A DNA stretch of 6,875 bases from an uncultured Clostridia bacterium (GCA_946487985.1 CAMLUY010000055.1:1-6875); one strand, 5' to 3'; counted from the stretch's first letter, positions 1 through 5,826 are shown. Numbers and translations: made by a program. Notes: generated from the letters alone by a model not told the origin.

Positions 1-9
1 TTTAGCAAA

Positions 10-38
10 TTGATTTGCAAACATCGTGAGCAAATCAA
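10..38. repeat. 9-bp perfect inverted repeat at left edge
   Basis: TTGATTTGC at 10-18 is the exact reverse complement of GCAAATCAA at 30-38, leaving an 11-base loop. A third copy of the GCAAAT core lies at 5-10, so 5-10 and 13-18 form a second, overlapping palindrome. No T-run follows on either strand, so it does not look like an intrinsic terminator. The stretch could be an operator or the end of an unseen gene: on the plus strand a frame is open from the edge to a TAG at 46-48, and on the minus strand an ATG at 22-24 opens leftward to the edge. I cannot choose between these. Confidence 0.35.
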
Positions 39-48
39 CATCACATAG

Positions 49-66
49 TTTATATTATACAATATA
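49..66. repeat. AT-rich palindromic element, left copy
   Basis: TATATT (51-56) and AATATA (61-66) are inverted arms around ATAC, preceded by TT. The same element, one base shorter, recurs at 1242-1258 on the other side of the desulfurase gene. On the minus strand it contains a perfect TATAAT (54-59), so it may be the -10 region of a leftward promoter for a gene outside the window, although no good -35 is visible. The function is inferred only from symmetry and recurrence. Confidence 0.35.
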
Positions 67-67
67 T

Positions 68-94
68 GGTATTATGTATGATATACAAAATACC
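68..94 (-). other. Stem-loop directly after the desulfurase stop codon
   Basis: GGTATT (68-73) pairs with AATACC (89-94). Inside it GTAT (76-79) pairs with ATAC (83-86), with T75-A87 also pairing and one T-T type mismatch, around a 3-base loop. That gives about 11 pairs in 27 bases, and the stem begins at the base after the minus-strand TAA. The 3' side on the minus strand is AT-rich but has no clean U-run. It could be a weak terminator or a 3'-end stabilising stem for the desulfurase mRNA. Confidence 0.4.
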
Positions 95-1228
95 TTACTT
101 ATCCTTGCATATATGCTTTACGGCATAAATCAATCTTTGGATTTCTGAAAAAGTGTTGAAATATGAGAGTGATACTCTGACTGCGCCAGTTTCAAGCGTT
201 CCAAGTGCTGTATGTTTTAATGGTGCGCAATGATATCCTCCGCGTACACAGATATCGTACTTTTCGTTTAATATATCGGCGACTTCGTTTGAGTGCATTC
301 CGCTTATGTTGAACGCAAGCACGCCGTATGCATTTTCTGGCTGGGTGTAGACATCAACGCCGAGGTGAGTTAGCTCATAATTGATAAATGTTGTAAGGTC
401 GTCAAGTTTGCTGTTGATTTCGGTAAAATTGGCTTCAACGAAATCCACTCCTGCGCCAAGTCCGATTATGAGAGGTGTGGAAATAGTGCCGCTTTCAAGT
501 TTTTCTGGGAAAATGTCTGGCTGATATAGCTCCAAAGAATTTGTGCCCGTACCGCCAAAAAGTATAGGGTTCGGTCTATATTTGTCTCCCATTATCAAAG
601 CGCCTATGCTTTGTGGTGCGTAAAAACCTTTATGTCCCGCTACGGTCAGATAATCGATATTGTTTTCTTTAATATCGATTTTTTCATGGCCGCAACTTTG
701 CGCTCCGTCTACCAGAAAAATAATGTTGTTTTCTTTGCAAAATTTGCCAATGCTTTGAATGTCAGCTTTGCTGCCGTTCACATTGGAAATGTGATTGCAA
801 ATTATCATGTAGGTGTTTTTTCGTACATGCTTTTTTATGTCGTCAAGCGTAATGCCTATTGGATTTTCTTGAAAAGCAACTGTGTAGTCGATTTTTCCTT
901 GTTGCTTTAAATGCTCCAATGGTCTTAAAACACTGTTATGCTCATTTTCTGTACAGATTACATGACCGCCATCTTTGGCAGAGCCAAGTATTGCGGTATT
1001 TAAAGCCATTGTGCAATTTAAGGTAAAAATCACATTCTGACCGCTCTCTGCGTTGAAATGCTCGGCAAGTTTTTCGCGTACTTCTTCAATTTTTAATGCA
1101 GTTCGTATGCTGGCTTTATGTCCGCTTCGACCAGGGTTTGCGGTGTAGTGCAGCATTGCTTCATTTACGGCTTTAATTACTTCTTTTGGCTTTATCAAGG
1201 TTGATGCGCTATTGTCTAAATAAATCAT
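95..1228 (-). CDS. Cysteine desulfurase-family PLP enzyme (class V aminotransferase, EF2568-like)
   Basis: This predicted cytoplasmic enzyme of 377 residues would remove sulfur or selenium from cysteine or selenocysteine as an enzyme-bound persulfide or selenide. Class V hallmarks are visible. It opens with YLDNSAST (3-10). His97 sits in the ENEHNS motif and would stack on PLP. Asp174 lies in VDGAQS, the Schiff-base lysine is Lys200 in AGHK, ESGT is at 245-248, and Arg351 is the likely substrate carboxylate binder. Cys334 in RGGYHCAP is the likely catalytic cysteine. The compact length and the RGGYHCAPLKH signature fit the EF2568 subfamily (TIGR01977) better than IscS, NifS or SufS. No scaffold or Suf genes are adjacent. 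Instead a DUF3343 gene lies divergently 68 bases away, a pairing seen in genomes with selenium traits. The start is supported by AAAGGAAAG seven bases upstream. The enzyme class is well supported; the sulfur versus selenium role is inferred. Confidence 0.92.
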   Translation of the reverse strand: MIYLDNSASTLIKPKEVIKAVNEAMLHYTANPGRSGHKASIRTALKIEEVREKLAEHFNAESGQNVIFTLNCTMALNTAILGSAKDGGHVICTENEHNSVLRPLEHLKQQGKIDYTVAFQENPIGITLDDIKKHVRKNTYMIICNHISNVNGSKADIQSIGKFCKENNIIFLVDGAQSCGHEKIDIKENNIDYLTVAGHKGFYAPQSIGALIMGDKYRPNPILFGGTGTNSLELYQPDIFPEKLESGTISTPLIIGLGAGVDFVEANFTEINSKLDDLTTFINYELTHLGVDVYTQPENAYGVLAFNISGMHSNEVADILNEKYDICVRGGYHCAPLKHTALGTLETGAVRVSLSYFNTFSEIQRLIYAVKHICKDK

Positions 1229-1255
1229 TTGTCAACTTTCCTTTATATTTACAAT
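1229..1255 (+). promoter_or_regulatory. Candidate promoter for the DUF3343 gene
   Basis: TTGTCA (1229-1234) matches the -35 consensus at five of six positions, and TACAAT (1250-1255) matches the -10 at five of six. The 15-base spacer is shorter than ideal. A TATAGT at 1255-1260 is an alternative -10. Transcription would begin about 30 bases before the ATG at 1297. The region must also serve the divergent desulfurase gene, whose own -35 I could not identify. Confidence 0.35.
1236..1244 (-). promoter_or_regulatory. Ribosome binding site of the desulfurase gene
   Basis: On the minus strand AAAGGAAAG ends seven bases before the ATG at 1228-1226. It supports the assigned start. It also falls inside the short divergent control region, next to the AT-rich palindrome. 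Confidence 0.6.
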
Positions 1256-1258
1256 ATA
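1242..1258. repeat. AT-rich palindromic element, right copy
   Basis: TATATT (1244-1249) and AATATA (1253-1258) are inverted arms around TAC, preceded by TT. It differs from the element at 49-66 by a single-base indel. It sits centrally in the 68-base divergent intergenic region, over the candidate -10 of the rightward gene and close to the ribosome binding site of the leftward one. That is where a shared operator would be expected. Confidence 0.4.
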
Positions 1259-1285
1259 GTGTGGTAGAAGGGAAATTGTGCATAC

Positions 1286-1292
1286 AGGAGGT
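1286..1292 (+). promoter_or_regulatory. Ribosome binding site that sets the DUF3343 start
   Basis: AGGAGGT is a near-perfect Shine-Dalgarno sequence four bases before the ATG at 1297. It favours this start over the upstream in-frame ATG at 1186, which lies inside the divergent desulfurase gene. Confidence 0.8.
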
Positions 1293-1296
1293 TGAT

Positions 1297-1557
1297 ATGC
1301 AGTTTGTGATTATAGTGTTTTCATCGCGAAATGAAACGCTTTACATGGCGAACATGTTTAGATCAAATGGAGTTATGGTGCAAATTGTGAATACGCCAAA
1401 GGAGGCAGGTCAAGCGTGTGGAATTTCAGTCAAAATCGATGAAAGTTTGCTGCCAATAGCCAGAAACTTTTTGCGTTCAAAGCCTTTTCGATCCTTTTAT
1501 GGTTTTTTCAGAGTAAGCCAGAAAAATGGCTGCCAAAGCATAGAAAGAATATCATAG
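1297..1557 (+). CDS. DUF3343 family protein, putative Se/S carrier
   Basis: This small soluble protein of 86 residues matches the DUF3343 (PF11823) pattern. It has a beta-strand start (QFVIIVFSS), a helix with MANMFRSNG (18-25), then VQIVNTPKE (28-36) leading to the conserved Cys41-Gly42 in QACGISVKI. The family is described as putative Se/S carrier proteins; the single conserved cysteine would hold the persulfide or selenide. The frame stays open upstream to 1186, but that extension overlaps the divergent desulfurase gene, and the strong ribosome binding site at 1286-1292 fixes the start at 1297. The desulfurase across the intergenic region is a plausible donor. The tail past about residue 73 is polar and probably disordered. 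Family assignment is from motif memory; a direct sulfur or selenium role is inference. Confidence 0.75.
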   Translation: MQFVIIVFSSRNETLYMANMFRSNGVMVQIVNTPKEAGQACGISVKIDESLLPIARNFLRSKPFRSFYGFFRVSQKNGCQSIERIS

Positions 1558-1583
1558 AAAAACAGATTTTTTCAAAAATGTTC

Positions 1584-1613
1584 TTGCATAAACCCATCAT
1601 GAATTTTTATAGT
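1584..1613 (+). promoter_or_regulatory. Candidate promoter for the lytic transglycosylase gene
   Basis: TATAGT (1608-1613) is a five-of-six -10 match, 18 bases after a weak TTGCAT (1584-1589). The predicted start near 1620 would leave a leader of only about 15 A/T-rich bases before the ATG at 1635, with no Shine-Dalgarno sequence. Confidence 0.3.
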
Positions 1614-1647
1614 AAATTTAAATAAAATAATATCATGCGATGGGTTT
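1590..1647 (+). repeat. Inverted repeat enclosing the transglycosylase start codon
   Basis: AAACCCATC (1590-1598) is the exact reverse complement of GATGGGTTT (1639-1647). The stem continues inward with ATGA (1599-1602) against TCAT (1633-1636), skipping a two-base GC bulge at 1637-1638. That makes 13 pairs around a 30-base AT-rich loop. The start codon at 1635-1637 is in the 3' arm. The arm is followed by more T (to 1649), so in a read-through transcript from the DUF3343 gene it could act either as a translation block or as a terminator-like element. Confidence 0.45.
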
Positions 1648-2174
1648 TTAGTACTTTATCACTGTTTTTCTTGTCCATCATTTTGGCATATAGCCTTGGC
1701 GCTTTTTATGCCTACTTTTATCCTGTGAAATATTATGATTTAATTGTGCAATACGCGCAAGAAAACGACCTTGACAGCGCGCTTGTTGCATCTGTAATCA
1801 ATGTTGAAAGTGGCTATAATAGCGACGCTCTTTCAAGCAAAGGCGCTATTGGTCTTATGCAAATCATGCCTTCGACTGGTGAGTGGATTTCAAGCCAGAT
1901 AGGCGAAGATTTTTCGCAAAATGAGATGTTTAAACCTGAAACAAACATCAAGTACGGCTGTTTTTATCTGAATTACTTGCTACGTTATTTTGGCGATGAA
2001 AAGCTTGCGCTTTGTGCATATAATGCCGGCCAAGGCAATGTTGTGTCATGGCTAAAAAATGAGGGATATTCAAAAGATGGCGCGACTCTTGATAAAATTC
2101 CATATAAAGAAACTCAAAAATATCTTTCCCGCGTGTTAAAGAATCGACATTACTATAAAAATAAGTACAAATAA
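1635..2174 (+). CDS. Membrane-anchored lytic transglycosylase (GH23, Slt-type)
   Basis: This cell-wall enzyme of 179 residues is predicted to cleave the MurNAc-GlcNAc bond of peptidoglycan and form 1,6-anhydro ends. An uncleaved signal anchor spans about residues 4-29, with no lipobox cysteine. The catalytic domain follows directly. Glu58 in the VESGYN motif is the expected general acid, GLMQIMPST is at 73-81, and AYNAGQGNV at 128-136 and Tyr163 in ETQKYL complete the SLT pattern. It is a short single-domain form like those common in Clostridia. The start at 1635 has no Shine-Dalgarno sequence upstream, but later starts would delete the membrane segment, so I keep it. It lies 77 bases after the DUF3343 gene, and its stop codon touches the lysS promoter. 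The physiological role, such as wall turnover or sporulation, cannot be read from context. Confidence 0.92.
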   Translation: MRWVFSTLSLFFLSIILAYSLGAFYAYFYPVKYYDLIVQYAQENDLDSALVASVINVESGYNSDALSSKGAIGLMQIMPSTGEWISSQIGEDFSQNEMFKPETNIKYGCFYLNYLLRYFGDEKLALCAYNAGQGNVVSWLKNEGYSKDGATLDKIPYKETQKYLSRVLKNRHYYKNKYK

Positions 2175-2203
2175 TTGACATAAAAATAATTTTATGCTAA
2201 CCT
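2175..2203 (+). promoter_or_regulatory. Promoter of the lysS operon
   Basis: A perfect TTGACA -35 (2175-2180) begins at the base after the transglycosylase stop codon. After a 17-base spacer comes TAACCT (2198-2203), a poor -10 that is preceded by TG at 2195-2196 and so forms an extended -10. This is the best promoter on the plus strand of the window. It predicts a leader of about 100 bases before lysS. Confidence 0.5.
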
Positions 2204-2222
2204 TTTATGTATAGGAAATTCA

Positions 2223-2287
2223 GCTTGAAAAAATGTTTATGCTGCGCTTATTGGAAGGCGTGCAAAACTATCAAAACATTTTCAAGC
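2223..2287 (+). other. Structured lysS 5' leader
   Basis: GCTTGAAAA (2223-2231) and TGTTT (2234-2238) pair with the arm 2273-2287, giving 14 pairs interrupted only by a two-A bulge at 2232-2233. Within the 34-base loop a second stem forms: 2241-2242 with 2262-2263 and 2244-2249 with 2256-2261, including two G-U pairs and a bulged U2243, closing a six-base loop. The ribosome binding site at 2301 stays outside the fold. No U-run follows, and there is no T-box AGGGUGG-type sequence and no room for a lysine riboswitch. The structure is seen directly; a regulatory role is inference. Confidence 0.4.
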
Positions 2288-2300
2288 GTGTCTAGAAATA

Positions 2301-2307
2301 AGGGGTG
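2301..2307 (+). promoter_or_regulatory. Ribosome binding site of lysS
   Basis: AGGGGTG lies five bases before the ATG at 2313 and supports that start. Confidence 0.6.
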
Positions 2308-2312
2308 AAAAA

Positions 2313-3779
2313 ATGGCTGAGAACACACAAGTATTATCAAACGAAGTTGATATCAGGCGCAAAAAGATTGAAGATCTGAAAGCGAGTGGCGAAATTCCGT
2401 TTAAAGACAAATATGAAAGGACTTGCACCATCGAAGAGGCTCGCGAAAAAATTGGCGAGCGTGTAAAAATAGCTGGTCGAATCATTTTTAAACGTGTAAT
2501 GGGCAAATTCGGCTTTGTTCAAATTCGTGACATCAATGCTAAAATACAGGTTTCAGTTGGCCGTAATGAGCTTAGCGAACAAGAATATGACTTTTACAAA
2601 AAGATGATAGATATCGCGGATTTTATCGGGGTTGAAGGCGAAGTCTATGTCACTCAAACTGGCGAAGTCACTGTCAGAGCTGAAAAAATCACACTGCTTT
2701 CAAAAACGCTGAGGCCGCTTCCAGAGAAATTCCATGGTTTAACTGATGCAGAAACTATATACAGACAGCGCTATCTTGACTTGATTACTAATGAAAAATC
2801 AAGACAGGTATTTTTGACGCGTTCTAAAATAGTGTCTTTTGTAAGAAGATATCTTGAAGATAACGGCTTTATTGAGGTTGAAACGCCAGTATTGCAAACA
2901 AGTGTTTCTGGTGCAAGCGCGAAACCGTTTTTCACTCATCACAACGCTTTGGATATTGAATGCAACCTGCGCATTGCAACGGAAACATGGTTGAAGCAAT
3001 GTATTTCTGCTGGTTTTGACAGGGTGTTTGAGCTTGGCAAAGACTTCCGTAATGAAGGTATGGATCCGTCACATCTACAAGAATTTACTCAGGTTGAATG
3101 GTATGCTTCTTATTGGAATTTTGAAGACAATATAAATTTCTTCTACAATATGATAAACGACCTGCTAAAATCATGCCTTGGTTCAACGGTTGTCAATTAT
3201 CAAGGCCAGGAGATAGACTTTGGTGAAAAATGGGCAAGAATAAATTATGTAGACAGAATGCGTGAAATTTTGGGCTTCGATTTCCTGTCAGAAAATAATG
3301 TAGACGAATTTAAAAAGAGGGTGGTTGATAAAAATCTTTTTACTTATGAAGATTTAAAAGATTGCAAAACAATCAGAACTCTCATTGATTATATTTACAA
3401 ACGTAAAATCAGGGCGGGTATTGTAAAGCCGACAATAATATTCAATTATCCTGCTGTTCTTGTGCCTCTTGCTCGTCGAAATGATAAAGATCCACGCATT
3501 ATTGACATGTTCCAGGTTGTAGCTGGCGGGGCGGAAATTGTAAAAGCCTATTCAGAACTTGTTGATCCTATTATTCAAAGGCGCTTGCTTGAAGAGCAGC
3601 TTGAAGAAAAAGCAATGGGCGATGAGGAAACTATGGACGTCGATGAAGACTTCCTTCTTTCAATGGAACACGGCATGCCGCCTATCTCAGGGCTTGGTTT
3701 TGGTATTGATCGATTTGTTCAGTTTGTTTTCGACTTGCCTAACATTCGCGACGCAGTTTTGTTCCCGCTTATGAAATAA
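2313..3779 (+). CDS. lysS: Lysyl-tRNA synthetase, class II
   Basis: This cytoplasmic enzyme of 488 residues charges tRNA-Lys with lysine using ATP. An N-terminal OB-fold anticodon-binding domain covers about 50-130 (VKIAGRIIFKR to EKITLLSKTL). It is followed by the PLPEKFHGLTD linker (136-144) and the class II catalytic core. Motif 1 includes IEVETPVLQ (187-195, Pro192), motif 2 is FRNEG (245-249), and motif 3 is GLGFGIDR (460-467) with Arg467 before the usual FPLMK end. Length is normal. Motif 2 continues as DPSHLQEFT (251-259), where most bacterial enzymes have a HNPEFT form, and 373-420 also differ from common LysS, which suggests a divergent subgroup. The start is supported by AGGGGTG upstream. 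It leads the run with nth 18 bases downstream. No greA gene precedes it. Confidence 0.95.
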   Translation: MAENTQVLSNEVDIRRKKIEDLKASGEIPFKDKYERTCTIEEAREKIGERVKIAGRIIFKRVMGKFGFVQIRDINAKIQVSVGRNELSEQEYDFYKKMIDIADFIGVEGEVYVTQTGEVTVRAEKITLLSKTLRPLPEKFHGLTDAETIYRQRYLDLITNEKSRQVFLTRSKIVSFVRRYLEDNGFIEVETPVLQTSVSGASAKPFFTHHNALDIECNLRIATETWLKQCISAGFDRVFELGKDFRNEGMDPSHLQEFTQVEWYASYWNFEDNINFFYNMINDLLKSCLGSTVVNYQGQEIDFGEKWARINYVDRMREILGFDFLSENNVDEFKKRVVDKNLFTYEDLKDCKTIRTLIDYIYKRKIRAGIVKPTIIFNYPAVLVPLARRNDKDPRIIDMFQVVAGGAEIVKAYSELVDPIIQRRLLEEQLEEKAMGDEETMDVDEDFLLSMEHGMPPISGLGFGIDRFVQFVFDLPNIRDAVLFPLMK

Positions 3780-3797
3780 TGCGCGCTTGGTGAAAAT

Positions 3798-4433
3798 ATG
3801 GATAAACTTGCTAATGAAATAGTCGAAAAACTCGACAGAATTTTCCCAAACCCGAAGTGTGAATTGCGCTATTCAAGTGTGTATGAGCTGCTTGTTGCGG
3901 TAATATTGTCGGCGCAGTGTACCGATAAACGTGTCAATATCGTGACACAGGAGCTTTTTAAAGATTACAATACGCCAGAAAAGATGATTCAGCTGTCGCA
4001 GACTGAGCTTGAAGATAAAATCCGAACTTGTGGCTTTTATCACAACAAAGCGAAAAACATTCTGTCAATGAGCAGGGATCTTATTGATAAATATAATGGT
4101 GAAGTGCCACAAGACATCAGTGAAATGCAAAAGCTTGCGGGAGTAGGGCGTAAAACAGCCAATGTGGTATATTCAGAGGCTTTTCAAGGCGATGCCATAG
4201 CTGTTGATACTCATGTATTAAGGGTGTCAAACAGGCTTGGCCTTGTCAAAACTGACAATCCACTCAAATGCGAACTCAAACTGATGGATATTTTTGATAA
4301 GAATCTTTGGGGGAAACTTCATTTACAGCTTGTTCATTTCGGCAGGTATATTTGCAAAGCGCAAAAGCCAGATTGCGGCAACTGTGATTTTAGAAACATA
4401 TGCAACTATTATGCAACACATAATACTAAATAA
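3798..4433 (+). CDS. nth: Endonuclease III, DNA glycosylase/AP lyase
   Basis: This base-excision repair enzyme of 211 residues removes oxidised pyrimidines and nicks at the resulting abasic site by beta-elimination. The helix-hairpin-helix is LAGVGRKTA (113-121), with the catalytic Lys119. Asp137 lies in AVDTHVLR. The [4Fe-4S] cluster ligands are Cys186, Cys193, Cys196 and Cys202 in exact C-x6-C-x2-C-x5-C spacing. All key residues are one position from the E. coli enzyme, and length is full. Only 18 bases separate it from lysS, with a weak GGTG ribosome binding site, so co-transcription and perhaps partial translational coupling are likely. Repair of DNA has no obvious link to the neighbouring translation genes. 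Confidence 0.96.
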   Translation: MDKLANEIVEKLDRIFPNPKCELRYSSVYELLVAVILSAQCTDKRVNIVTQELFKDYNTPEKMIQLSQTELEDKIRTCGFYHNKAKNILSMSRDLIDKYNGEVPQDISEMQKLAGVGRKTANVVYSEAFQGDAIAVDTHVLRVSNRLGLVKTDNPLKCELKLMDIFDKNLWGKLHLQLVHFGRYICKAQKPDCGNCDFRNICNYYATHNTK

Positions 4434-4444
4434 AGCATTTCGTT

Positions 4445-4450
4445 TATAAT
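4445..4450 (+). promoter_or_regulatory. Possible -10 element upstream of obg
   Basis: A perfect TATAAT lies 40 bases before the obg start, in the 57-base gap after nth. The sequence 17 bases upstream (near 4422-4427) does not resemble a -35 and there is no extended TG. It may be an internal promoter or a chance match in AT-rich DNA. Confidence 0.25.
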
Positions 4451-4480
4451 ACAACGCCATACATATAGAAATAGTCAAAA

Positions 4481-4485
4481 AGAGG
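4481..4485 (+). promoter_or_regulatory. Ribosome binding site of obg
   Basis: AGAGG lies five bases before the ATG at 4491 and supports that start. Confidence 0.5.
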
Positions 4486-4490
4486 TAGTC

Positions 4491-5759
4491 ATGTTTTTAG
4501 ATAGAGTAAAAATTACAATAAAAGCGGGTAATGGTGGAGATGGCTCTACCTCTTTTTTGCGCAATGCAATGACTGCGAAAGGTGGCCCAGACGGAGGCGA
4601 AGGCGGCAAGGGAGGAGATGTTGTTTTTCGAGCTTCGCAAAGCATGAACACTCTTTATGAATTTAGGTTTCACAAAAAATTTGTTGCCGGCGATGGTGAA
4701 AATGGTTCGAAAAAATTACAAGCCGGTGCAAACGGGAAAAATGTTGTTATCAATGTACCTTGCGGCACAGTAATCATTGACAGTGAGAGCGGTAAAATAA
4801 TTGCCGACCTTTTTGAAGACGGCAAGGAATTCCTTGCTTTGAAGGGAGGTAAAGGCGGGCACGGAAATGCATACTATAAATCTTCGATAAAACAGGCTCC
4901 ACATTACTCTCAAACGGGAGAAAAAACCAAGCAGCGAGAAGTGATACTTGAATTAAAAACCATCGCTGACGTAGGACTGGTTGGCTTTCCAAATGCTGGC
5001 AAATCGACTCTTCTTTCATGTATTTCAAACGCGAATCCAAAGATTGCGAACTATCCATTTACTACGCTTTATCCAAATCTTGGAGTGTGCGAAGTCAAGG
5101 GACAGACCTTTGTTGTTGCTGATATCCCTGGACTTATTGAGGGAGCAAGCCAAGGACAGGGGCTTGGCCACTATTTTTTAAAGCATGTTGAGCGCGTGCG
5201 GCTTATACTTCATTTAGTGGATATTTCTCAGAGCGATGGTAGAGATTTTATTGAGGATTACAATATAATCAATTCAGAACTGAAAAATTACAGCGATGAC
5301 CTTGCGACAACTCCTCAACTTGTGGTTCTTTCAAAGATAGACCTTCTTGATGAAAAAACATTGCAGGAGAGGCTTGAAAGGTTTGAAAAAGAGGTTGGCA
5401 AAGAATATTTTGCGATTTCTGGGGCGACATTACAAGGCATAGAAAAACTTAAGCTTGCAACTCTTGAAAAGCTAAGCAAACTGCCTAAGAAGCCGCCTTT
5501 GCAAGTTGAAGAGCTTGATTTTGATAAAAAGGACTACGACTCCATCATCATCTCGCGTGATGACGATGGCTCATTTGTACTAAGCGGCGGCCGTATCGAC
5601 AATTTTATTCGCGGTGTTGTGCTTTCTGATACAAGATCTTTTGCCTATTTCCAGAACAGATTGAACGAAATGGGCGTTATTGATATGCTCAAAGAAAAAG
5701 GTTTAAAAAATGGCGATACAGTAAAAATTAAAGATATATCGTTCGAGTACAGCGAATGA
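4491..5759 (+). CDS. obg: Obg GTPase, ribosome assembly and stress
   Basis: This protein of 422 residues is an essential-type GTPase that binds the 50S precursor and links ribosome assembly to growth state. Three domains are visible. The glycine-rich Obg fold spans about 1-157 (KAGNGGDG at 11-18, GGPDGGEGGKGGD at 31-43). The G domain spans about 158-332, with G1 GFPNAGKST (165-173), G2 FTT (190-192), G3 DIPG (211-214), G4 SKID (281-284) and G5 near ISGAT (309-313). A C-terminal OCT domain starts about 340. G4 normally reads NKxD and G5 normally SA, so both guanine-contact motifs are altered (Asn281 to Ser, Ala311 to Gly). The gene follows nth, not the usual rplU-rpmA, and precedes yhbY, its common partner. 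Start supported by AGAGG upstream. Confidence 0.95.
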   Translation: MFLDRVKITIKAGNGGDGSTSFLRNAMTAKGGPDGGEGGKGGDVVFRASQSMNTLYEFRFHKKFVAGDGENGSKKLQAGANGKNVVINVPCGTVIIDSESGKIIADLFEDGKEFLALKGGKGGHGNAYYKSSIKQAPHYSQTGEKTKQREVILELKTIADVGLVGFPNAGKSTLLSCISNANPKIANYPFTTLYPNLGVCEVKGQTFVVADIPGLIEGASQGQGLGHYFLKHVERVRLILHLVDISQSDGRDFIEDYNIINSELKNYSDDLATTPQLVVLSKIDLLDEKTLQERLERFEKEVGKEYFAISGATLQGIEKLKLATLEKLSKLPKKPPLQVEELDFDKKDYDSIIISRDDDGSFVLSGGRIDNFIRGVVLSDTRSFAYFQNRLNEMGVIDMLKEKGLKNGDTVKIKDISFEYSE

Positions 5760-5781
5760 TTATAGGTCGAAAATCAAACTG

Positions 5782-5820
5782 TTTTTATCTAGTCGTTCAA
5801 ATTGCAGCAGACGATAAAAA
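5782..5820 (+). other. Hairpin overlapping the yhbY translation-initiation region
   Basis: TTTTTATC (5782-5789) pairs with GATAAAAA (5813-5820), and GTC (5792-5794) pairs with GAC (5810-5812), around a 15-base loop with a two-base bulge. The 3' arm ends directly at AAGGAG (5821-5826), the yhbY ribosome binding site. It is mostly A-U and therefore weak. It could tune yhbY translation or be an RNase processing site. Confidence 0.35.
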
Positions 5821-5826
5821 AAGGAG
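5821..5826 (+). promoter_or_regulatory. Ribosome binding site of yhbY
   Basis: AAGGAG lies six bases before the ATG at 5833 and is a strong match. It directly follows the 3' arm of the hairpin at 5782-5820. Confidence 0.7.

Noticed and set aside
1..48. A possible gene end or start at the left edge: plus-strand frame open to TAG at 46-48, and minus-strand ATG at 22-24 open to the edge.
   Set aside because: Only 8 to 15 codons are visible in either direction. There is no ribosome binding site for the minus start and nothing recognisable in the peptides.
611..910. Open frame of 99 codons opposite the desulfurase gene.
   Set aside because: It is a shadow of a well-conserved gene, with no ribosome binding site and no recognisable domain.
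1186..1296. N-terminal extension of the DUF3343 frame to an upstream ATG.
   Set aside because: It overlaps the divergent desulfurase gene and the extra residues have no family match. The ATG at 1297 has a near-perfect ribosome binding site.
1558..1585. Hairpin with ATTTTT/AAAAAT arms after the DUF3343 gene as an intrinsic terminator.
   Set aside because: The loop would be only two bases, the stem is almost all A-T, and no U-run follows.
2182..2312. T-box or lysine riboswitch upstream of lysS.
   Set aside because: The T-box sequence, the terminator/antiterminator pair and the length of a lysine aptamer are all missing.
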